Part shown: positions 1-5,819 of the stretch, one piece after another
Numbering within the stretch: position 1 is the stretch's first letter
Layout of the letters: the number at the start of each line of letters is the position of its first letter
Source of the DNA: CAYFIW01 sp964500645
GTDB lineage: Bacteria > Chloroflexota > Dehalococcoidia > Lucifugimonadales > UBA826
DNA: 7,493 bases
Direction: 5' to 3'
Assembly (NCBI GenBank): GCA_964500645.1
Contig: CAZCOH010000072.1
Span: 1-7,493, forward strand
Translations under genes and position numbers: made by a program
Notes under the pieces: generated by a model
Told to the model about the DNA's origin: nothing
The model's input: the letters and a program-made list of their open reading frames with translations, nothing else
Databases searched by the model: none

Positions 1-720
1 CGTACCAGTGCCGATCGATACATGTCCACCCCTAAATAATTCTATGGAAACATTCGCCTCTGAAGTTCCATCACTTGTTGGGGTCATATCATTAGTTAGA
101 TTGTCAGAGTTCGACGAACCAGTATCACTAGCACTCTGAAGATCGGGGGTGGACGGAGCGGAAGGAGCAGTCGTATCTATTGTCACCGACAATGCGGACG
201 AAGCGGAACTTGCATTTCCAGCTACATCGTATGCCTTAGCCGTTATGGAATAAGCCCCGTCAGGAACAGACGAACTGGTTATAGACCAGTTGCCCGATCC
301 GTCCGCTGTGGCTGACCCGATAGAAGCATTTGCCCCCGTAAATATCTCAACATTTGCATTTGCCACAGCACCTGTACCAGTAAATGTTGGAGTGTTATCA
401 AAGGTGGTGTTGTCAGTGTTTGAACTGCCAGTATCGCTTCCACTTGCAAGATCCGGTGTAGATGGGGCCGTCGGCCCTGTCGAATCCAGTGTATAAGTGA
501 GTGCTGATGAAGCAGCGGAAGTCCCAATAGAATTTGTGGACTTTGCAGTTATTGAGATAGAGCCCGCAGAAAGTGCTGTGGTAGTTGCTACCCATACACC
601 CGCACTATCTGCAGTCGTTTTTGCAACTGATGATACCCCTGAGAACACTTCAATGTGGTTACGGGCACCTGAAGTTCCCTGTATCGTCGCCGTTGTATCA
701 TTAGTGATATTGTCCGTTGA
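1..720 (-). repeat. Bacterial Ig-like domain array (two complete, one partial)
   Basis: After the last RCC1 repeat the protein changes to about 100-residue units starting near SAPTSLDL or TAPSTPDL. Each contains SDTG.S..DN, then N(D)xTPTFTGT, an NxxVEIFxG strand, TADGSGNWS and SITAKAxDxAGN segments. The SDTG positions (735, 438 and 129) are 297 and 309 nt apart. This matches the bacterial Ig-like families common in large adhesins and other exported proteins. The third unit is cut by the left edge, so further Ig-like units or a secretion/anchoring signal probably lie beyond. The first unit is the most divergent (TATIQGTSGARNHIEVFSG). Confidence 0.85.
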
Positions 721-3700
721 TGATACCCCCGTGTCGCTTAAGGCCTTTAGATCTAGCGATGTAGGAGCGGACGGACTGGGTATATGTGAGACTGCCGCGA
801 GATTTGTTCCCATCTCACTACCACCGTCACCAATGTCGTTTACATTCCCATATCCTAGTGCTCCATCACTTCCATTACCCCAGCATTTGACTCTTCCATT
901 GTTAACGATGATACAAGTGTGATCCATACCGGCAGAAATACCCACCGTTGTTTCGTTTGTACCCAGACTGACTGCAGAAAGAGCAGCCATCTCACCGTTA
1001 GCGTCTCCTAGATGATCTGTTGATCCCTGTCCCAGCCTACCCGATCCCCCATCACCCCAGCATTTCGAACTTCCATCATTTAAAATTACACAGGTGTGGT
1101 TACCGCCTACATCAAGAGAAACAACCGTCTTATTAGATCCAACGTTTATAGCAGAAAGATTATCTCCCATTTCATTTGATCCGTCTCCAATACTATCTGT
1201 CGTATCCTGTCCCAACCTACCGCTATCTCCATATCCCCAACATTTCACCGTGCCATCGTTCAAAAGAGCGCATGTATGTGAATTACCGGCAGAAATCCCG
1301 ATAGCAGTTTTGTTTGTCCCAAGATCAATCGCTGCAAGGGCAGCCATTTCTCCACTGGAATCTCCAAGGTCATCCTGCGATCCTTGACCAAGCATACCGC
1401 TGTCACCCTCTCCCCAACATTTCACCGTGCCATCATTCAGAAGTGCGCACGTATGCAATTGGCCAACCGATATTGCAATAGCCGTTTTGTTTGTCCCAAG
1501 GTGCACCGCGGCAAGAGCCGCCATCTCACCACTGGAATCACCAAGGTCGGCTGTAGAATCCTGGCCTAACCTTCCGTTATCTCCTTCACCCCAGCATTTC
1601 ACCGTGCCATCATTCAGAAGTGCACAGGTATGCGCATCACCGGCCTCAATCGCAACAGCCGTCTTGTTAGCACCAAGGTTTACTGCAGCGAGAGCCGCCA
1701 TCTCACCACTGGAGTCACCAAGGTGTGCAGTAGAATCCTGACCTAACCTCCCACTACCCCCATTACCCCAGCACTTTACCGTCCCATCACTGAGGAGAGC
1801 ACAGGCATGTTCGTGACCAGTCGCTAGAGCAACAGCAGTCTTATTAGCGCCGAGATGTACAGGGGCTAGAGCCGCAATTTCTCCGGCAGAATCCCCTATA
1901 TCAGCTGTGGAATCCTGTCCGATTTGTCCATAGTCTCCCTCACCCCAACACTTTACAGTTCCGAAAGTAAAAATAGCGCAGGTAAAATCTGATCCGCTTT
2001 GTAATTGAATGATATCGTTGTGGGCGTCCAGTGGGGTAAACATGAGGTAATCCCCCATTTCATTTGGACCGTCCCCTCGATTCGTGTTTGGAACACCTAG
2101 TCCTCCATTACCGTTCTGCCCCCAGCAAACTATTGTTCCGTCATTTAACACAGCGCAGACATATTCATCACCGATGGCAATTTTTGTGGCCGTCTTACCA
2201 CTACCAAGGTCTATAGGCGAAAGATTATCTCCCATTTCACCTGAATGGTTACCTTTCCCACTTGTGTTTCCCTGGCCGAGCTGGCCTTCAGCATTCCTGC
2301 CCCAACATTTTGCAGTCCCGTCGTTAAGTACAACACAGGTATTATCACCACTAGCGCTGATCTCCACAGCTGTCTTACCTGTTCCGAGATCTATAGGGTC
2401 AAGGTTATTCCCAAGCTCATCAGGGTTGTCACCCAGATTGTCATAACTTTCCTGTCCTAAGCTACCTGCCCCTGCATATCCCCAGCATTTAACAGAGCCG
2501 TCATTTAATAGGACACATGTAGTTGATTGGCCCTGCAGGGAAAGCTTTGCGGCTGTCTTCCCGTCCCCAAGGGGTATAGGATCCAGATCGTCACCCATTT
2601 CATTGGACTCATCCCCGATTTTCTCTGACCAACTGGAACTCCCTATCCCAAGTTGACCATAAGAGTTCATACCCCAGCACTTTAAGGTACCATCATTTAG
2701 AATAGCGCATGTATGAAATTCCCCTGCCTCTACTGCTACGGCAGTTTTATTCGTGCCGAGGCTTACTAATGGAAGAGCATCTCCCATCTCACCAGCACCA
2801 TCGCCTAAGTCTTGAGTATTCCCACTCCCAAGCTGCCCATAAGAGGCATCGCCCCAACATTTAAGCGTGCTGTCATTTAAAACTGCGCAAGTGTGTTCTT
2901 TTCCCGCAGTTATGTATGTGGCTGTTTTGCCAGAACCCAGGTCTATGGCATCGAGATTATCTCCCATTTCACCCGCATCATCTCCAACACCAGACCATTG
3001 CGCGATACCAAGCCTACCTGACCCACCTGCACCCCAGCATTTGACCGTATTATTATCCAGTCTTGCACACGTATGACTCTTCCCCAGAGAGATCTGTAAT
3101 GCCGTTCTCCCAGTGCCAAGATCTATTGGGTCAAGATTGTCTCCTAGTTCATTTGCATTAGCACCTATAGAATTACTATGCTCTTGACCAAGTTGACCAA
3201 AATCATTTTGACCCCAACACTTTAATGATCCATTATCCAGGATCGCACAGGTATGGTCTTCACCAGCCACTACGTCAGTAGCACTCCTACCAGTACCGAG
3301 GGACACAGGAGTCAGATCATCACCCATCTGTCCTGCGCCTTTACCAACATTATTCTGTGCACCGTGGCCAAGCTGACCGACGTTGTTCCTACCCCAACAT
3401 TTTAAAGTGGAGTCTTCCAGGAGAGCACATACTGCATCTTCAGAAACAGCTATATCGATGGCCTTCTTATTAGTACCTAAATTGATCGGCGATAGATTGT
3501 CCCCCATCTCCCCGGAATCATCACCGATATTTGAAGTGTTTCCCTGGCCTAGTTGGCCATGGTTATTCTGGCCCCAACACTTTACTGTGCCGTCATTGAG
3601 AATGGCACAGGTTTGATGATCAAATGCCGAAATTCTTACTGCCGTTTTGTTGGTTCCAAGATCTATTGCAGATAGTGCGGCCATCTCTCCGGTATTATCA

Positions 3701-4653
3701 CCGATTCTTGTCGTATTTCCCTGCCCTAGATTCCCGTATCCGTTATATCCCCAACACTTAACGCTACCATCGTTTAATAGCGCACATGCATGATATTCCC
3801 CAAGTGCAATATCTACCACAGTCTTGTTAGCACCCAGGTTTATAGCAGGCAGACTATCGCCCATTTCACCTGCACCATCTCCCAGATCATTACTATGATC
3901 CTGTCCTAGTTGGCCATTACTATTGTTACCCCAGCATTTGAGGGTTCCATCATTCAGTATTGCGCAGTTAAATTGTCCCGGATAATTATGTGACGCCTCA
4001 ATTTTCACCGCAGTCTTATTAGTGCCAAGATCAATAGCAGACAATGAAGCCATGTCCCCGGAAACCTTTCCTATATCATTCTCATTTCCCTGGCCAAGTA
4101 CTCCCCCGTCACCATCTCCCCAACACTTTACAGACCCATCATTTAATAGAGCGCATGTGTGATAGAAGCCAACGGCAACTTGTAGAGCAGTTTTATTTGT
4201 CCCTAAAATGGCCGCTTGCAGGTTATCTCCCATTGCGCCAGAATTGCTTCCAGCCGTAGAAGTGTTATCGATACCAATCATTCCACTGAAATTACTGCCC
4301 CAGCATTTCAAGGTACCATCGTTAAGAACAGCGCAGGAGTGATAAGAATTGGCAGAGATATCCACCGCTGTCTTCCCTGTGCCCAGATTAATTGGGTCTA
4401 TATGAAGGCCTAGTTCGTTGGGGTCATCCCCAATGTCGCCGTAACTTCCGCCTCCTAGTTTGGTACCTCCACCACCCCAACACTTTGCTGACCCGTCGCT
4501 CAAAATCGCACAGAAGTATTCACCCCCAGCTGTTATCTTCACAATCGAAGGCTGATCAGGCACAAACCCCTCTACCTGATCTGTCTGGAATTTTATGCCA
4601 AGAACAGTAAGCGCGATTATCGCGATTATAGTAGAAACAACTAGTTTCCTTAT
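1..4653 (-). CDS. Giant secreted RCC1-repeat protein with C-terminal bacterial Ig-like domains (3' end beyond window)
   Basis: The frame is open without interruption from the start region to the left edge, giving 1551 visible codons. Residues 1-20 read as a short basic stretch (RK) and a hydrophobic run (LVVSTIIAIIALTVLG), as in a Sec signal peptide or signal anchor; I see no clear AxA site or lipobox. Residues about 38-1291 hold 21 tandem RCC1-like repeats, each with a core like CALLNDGTVKCWG, then GQLGQG, GD..GEMGD.L and LGTNKTAV. Residues from about 1292 hold Ig-like domains (SDTGSS..DN, TPTFTGTG, DGSGNWS). RCC1 repeats fold into beta-propellers, usually of seven blades; in exported bacterial proteins the molecular role is mostly unknown, and adhesion or ligand binding is my inference. 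The paired cysteines suggest an oxidising, extracytoplasmic location. The start is set at ATA (4651-4653) because AGGAGG lies 6 nt upstream. An in-frame GTG at 4681-4683 is the alternative, adding 10 residues, but has only a weak ribosome site. Confidence 0.9.
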   Translation of the reverse strand, partial: MRKLVVSTIIAIIALTVLGIKFQTDQVEGFVPDQPSIVKITAGGEYFCAILSDGSAKCWGGGGTKLGGGSYGDIGDDPNELGLHIDPINLGTGKTAVDISANSYHSCAVLNDGTLKCWGSNFSGMIGIDNTSTAGSNSGAMGDNLQAAILGTNKTALQVAVGFYHTCALLNDGSVKCWGDGDGGVLGQGNENDIGKVSGDMASLSAIDLGTNKTAVKIEASHNYPGQFNCAILNDGTLKCWGNNSNGQLGQDHSNDLGDGAGEMGDSLPAINLGANKTVVDIALGEYHACALLNDGSVKCWGYNGYGNLGQGNTTRIGDNTGEMAALSAIDLGTNKTAVRISAFDHQTCAILNDGTVKCWGQNNHGQLGQGNTSNIGDDSGEMGDNLSPINLGTNKKAIDIAVSEDAVCALLEDSTLKCWGRNNVGQLGHGAQNNVGKGAGQMGDDLTPVSLGTGRSATDVVAGEDHTCAILDNGSLKCWGQNDFGQLGQEHSNSIGANANELGDNLDPIDLGTGRTALQISLGKSHTCARLDNNTVKCWGAGGSGRLGIAQWSGVGDDAGEMGDNLDAIDLGSGKTATYITAGKEHTCAVLNDSTLKCWGDASYGQLGSGNTQDLGDGAGEMGDALPLVSLGTNKTAVAVEAGEFHTCAILNDGTLKCWGMNSYGQLGIGSSSWSEKIGDESNEMGDDLDPIPLGDGKTAAKLSLQGQSTTCVLLNDGSVKCWGYAGAGSLGQESYDNLGDNPDELGNNLDPIDLGTGKTAVEISASGDNTCVVLNDGTAKCWGRNAEGQLGQGNTSGKGNHSGEMGDNLSPIDLGSGKTATKIAIGDEYVCAVLNDGTIVCWGQNGNGGLGVPNTNRGDGPNEMGDYLMFTPLDAHNDIIQLQSGSDFTCAIFTFGTVKCWGEGDYGQIGQDSTADIGDSAGEIAALAPVHLGANKTAVALATGHEHACALLSDGTVKCWGNGGSGRLGQDSTAHLGDSSGEMAALAAVNLGANKTAVAIEAGDAHTCALLNDGTVKCWGEGDNGRLGQDSTADLGDSSGEMAALAAVHLGTNKTAIAISVGQLHTCALLNDGTVKCWGEGDSGMLGQGSQDDLGDSSGEMAALAAIDLGTNKTAIGISAGNSHTCALLNDGTVKCWGYGDSGRLGQDTTDSIGDGSNEMGDNLSAINVGSNKTVVSLDVGGNHTCVILNDGSSKCWGDGGSGRLGQGSTDHLGDANGEMAALSAVSLGTNETTVGISAGMDHTCIIVNNGRVKCWGNGSDGALGYGNVNDIGDGGSEMGTNLAAVSHIPSPSAPTSLDLKALSDTGVSSTDNITNDTTATIQGTSGARNHIEVFSGVSSVAKTTADSAGVWVATTTALSAGSISITAKSTNSIGTSAASSALTYTLDSTGPTAPSTPDLASGSDTGSSNTDNTTFDNTPTFTGTGAVANANVEIFTGANASIGSATADGSGNWSITSSSVPDGAYSITAKAYDVAGNASSASSALSVTIDTTAPSAPSTPDLQSASDTGSSNSDNLTNDMTPTSDGTSEANVSIELFRGGHVSIGTGT
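781..4542 (-). repeat. 21 tandem RCC1-like repeats, about 180 bp (59-64 residues) each
   Basis: The CWG core recurs 21 times. Core cysteine codons start near 4482 (repeat 1) and 885 (repeat 21), a mean period of almost exactly 60 residues. Individual intervals are 59 or 60, except 63 before repeat 4 (insertion around NYPGQFN) and 64 before repeat 12 (insertions around SSSWSEK and the QGQST segment). Canonical RCC1 repeats are nearer 50 residues; the extra length here is the GD..GEMGD.L..I.LGT loop. All 21 repeats keep a Cys-x9-Cys pair flanking the NDGT turn. If seven repeats make one propeller, the likely propeller spans are roughly 3283-4542, 2014-3282 and 781-2013; this division is inferred, not seen directly. 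Confidence 0.93.
1198..1800 (-). repeat. Homogenised repeat block (repeats 16-19, MAALA subtype)
   Basis: Repeats 16-19 are more alike than the rest. The loops after cores 16, 17 and 18 share GD(S)SGEMAALAA instead of the usual GEMGDNL, and the spacing is a constant 59 residues. On the minus strand the 20-mer AATGATGGCACGGTGAAATG is identical in repeats 17 (1614-1595) and 18 (1437-1418), and repeat 19 (1260-1241) differs by one base. Many remaining differences are at third codon positions. This fits recent duplication or gene conversion within the array. Confidence 0.75.
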
Positions 4654-4659
4654 ATATAA

Positions 4660-4665
4660 CCTCCT
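4660..4665 (-). promoter_or_regulatory. Strong Shine-Dalgarno site of the RCC1-repeat gene
   Basis: The minus strand reads AGGAGG, a perfect anti-16S match, followed by TTATAT and then ATA AGG AAA in the frame of the repeat protein. The 6-nt spacing is near optimal for ATA at 4651-4653, and no ATG, GTG or TTG lies in frame within reach downstream. The spacer contains (TA)4, at 4651-4658, which could alter spacing by slippage. The site argues against the upstream GTG (4681-4683) as the only start, since it would then lie inside the coding sequence. Confidence 0.7.
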
Positions 4666-4683
4666 AACAACAATATCTATCAC

Positions 4684-4900
4684 AATTTCTTATATTCATC
4701 TAAGAAAAGAATTTATAATAGACTAGGGAAATTTTACTTATTACGTATGGTAATCTCCTGAATTATGCATGTAGGTCAAAGATTCTTACATCCTGAAATC
4801 ACTTAAAAGAAATTAGTAGCGACGGTGAAATTAAAGTACTTGGAATTATCTTTATAAAAGAGACAAATGTTTGAATAACTATTAGGACCATTTAGTGACA
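4684..4900 (-). other. AT-rich intergenic spacer upstream of the RCC1-repeat gene
   Basis: This spacer separates the cyclase stop from the repeat gene. It is clearly more AT-rich than the flanking genes. On the minus strand it contains TATTAT/TATAAA (4712-4720), a plausible -10 region about 60 nt upstream of the start, without a good -35 at 17 nt. A TTGACC (4774-4779) looks like a -35 but has no -10 at a workable distance. Two short AT palindromes (4834-4841, 4850-4860) lack GC stems and U-tracts, so I see no intrinsic terminator. A promoter here is likely given the length, but its exact position is unproven. Confidence 0.4.
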
Positions 4901-5761
4901 TCATTCAACAACATCCCAGGAGACGGGGTGAACCACGTGATTACCGGGTAAGCCTTTTAAATCCAATTCCCGGGGCTCCCCGAACGTTATGTCACCTGCT
5001 GAATCTGCCATTCTTTTGCTGACGCTCGAAACTAAAATCTCACCGGATTCAGCCTGAGCGGATATCCGGGCAGCTTCATTTACAGCCCTGCCGAAATAGT
5101 CATCATTTTCAATAATAGTTTCGCCTGTGTTGAGACCTATCCGAACATGTATTGGTAAATCAGGATCCTCTTCTCTGAGGGATTTCAATGTTTTCTGAAC
5201 TGAAACAGCGGTTTGTATGCCCGCTCTACTACTATCGAAAGCGGCCATGAATCCGTCACCTTGTTCTTTAACAATGTAACCTTCATGTTCCAGAATAGCA
5301 TTTGTCAGAACTTCCTCGTGCATCCTGAAAATATCCCTGGATTTTATATCTCCCAGGTCGCGGACAAGATCGGTTGACCCTTGCATGTCGGTGAACATAA
5401 AAGTCACGGTCCCTTCTGGAGGAGGAAATCTATTTTTTGCGCCAATTCCCACTTCTTCCCTGGAAACGGTAATTGTCGCCTTACCATCAGCAAGATCAAT
5501 CCGATCACCCGTCTGCAACGTTTTGGTGGCCGATGCCTGCATTTCCTGGCCGTTGCACTTAGTACCATTCGAGCTGTTTAAATCTCTGCCAAAGCAATTC
5601 CCAACCGCATCCTGCCAGAACTCCACATGGCGGCCAGAAATATATGCGTCATCAACCGTGATGTTACAAGACTGAGATCTTCCAACAACGACAGGGTTCT
5701 CAGAGAGGATAATCCTCTCACTTTTTCCTGAAGCGTCTATGACATCGATAAAGAACGCCAT
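4901..5761 (-). CDS. FHA domain-class III adenylate/guanylate cyclase fusion protein
   Basis: The 286-residue protein has no signal peptide or membrane segment, so it should be cytoplasmic. Residues about 1-100 form an FHA domain: GRS at 27-29, SGRH at 42-45 and NSSNGT at 62-67 match the phosphothreonine-binding loops. Residues about 115-285 form a class III cyclase catalytic domain that starts GTVTFMFTD. The metal-binding aspartates are D125 and D169 (in GDG), the purine-specifying pair is K165 and D221, and the transition-state pair is N228 and R232. The Lys/Asp pair predicts ATP as substrate and cAMP as product, and the complete set predicts an active homodimeric enzyme. The ATG start at 5759-5761 fits the FHA N terminus and has an AAGG about 9 nt upstream. 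The stop is TGA. It lies 58 nt after the protease-like gene and in the same direction, so co-transcription is plausible. Binding of a phosphorylated partner to control cyclase activity is inferred from the architecture. Confidence 0.93.
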   Translation of the reverse strand: MAFFIDVIDASGKSERIILSENPVVVGRSQSCNITVDDAYISGRHVEFWQDAVGNCFGRDLNSSNGTKCNGQEMQASATKTLQTGDRIDLADGKATITVSREEVGIGAKNRFPPPEGTVTFMFTDMQGSTDLVRDLGDIKSRDIFRMHEEVLTNAILEHEGYIVKEQGDGFMAAFDSSRAGIQTAVSVQKTLKSLREEDPDLPIHVRIGLNTGETIIENDDYFGRAVNEAARISAQAESGEILVSSVSKRMADSAGDITFGEPRELDLKGLPGNHVVHPVSWDVVE

Positions 5762-5794
5762 TTATACAAACCTTATACAGACTTTATACATAAA
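5762..5794 (-). repeat. Three 11-bp-phased TTATACA direct repeats before the cyclase start
   Basis: TTATACA occurs at 5762-5768, 5773-5779 and 5784-5790 on the plus strand, which is TGTATAA on the minus strand. The unit is (C/T)TTATACA(A/G)AC with an exact 11-bp period, so all copies lie on about the same face of the helix. The block occupies most of the 58-nt gap between the protease-like stop and the cyclase ATG, and the middle copy overlaps the AAGG ribosome site. It could be an operator or a translational control element; AT-rich chance repetition is also possible. Confidence 0.55.
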
Positions 5795-5819
5795 ATCGTG
5801 TTTTTTCATAGATTCACGC

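Noticed and set aside
781..4542. CRISPR-like or satellite array because of regular 180-bp spacing
   Set aside because: The units are coding, vary mainly as protein-coding sequence does, and have no short identical repeats with unique spacers.
290..4610. Many plus-strand open frames of 60-140 codons with recurring Pro/Ser-rich peptides such as PQHFTVPSF
   Set aside because: They are antisense readings of the minus-strand RCC1 repeats; the recurring peptide is the complement of the CWG core. The minus frame is continuous and domain-rich.
4747..4779. Sigma-70 promoter built on TTGACC (4774-4779, minus strand)
   Set aside because: The nearest -10-like hexamer, TACCAT at 4747-4752, is 21 nt away and poor; nothing suitable lies at 16-18 nt.
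4834..4860. Intrinsic terminator after the cyclase gene
   Set aside because: Only short AT palindromes (AAGTACTT and CTTTATAAAAG) are present, with no GC-rich stem or following U-tract.
5381..5675. Plus-strand open frames opposite the cyclase gene
   Set aside because: They lie wholly antisense to a strongly supported FHA-cyclase frame and show no recognisable domain.
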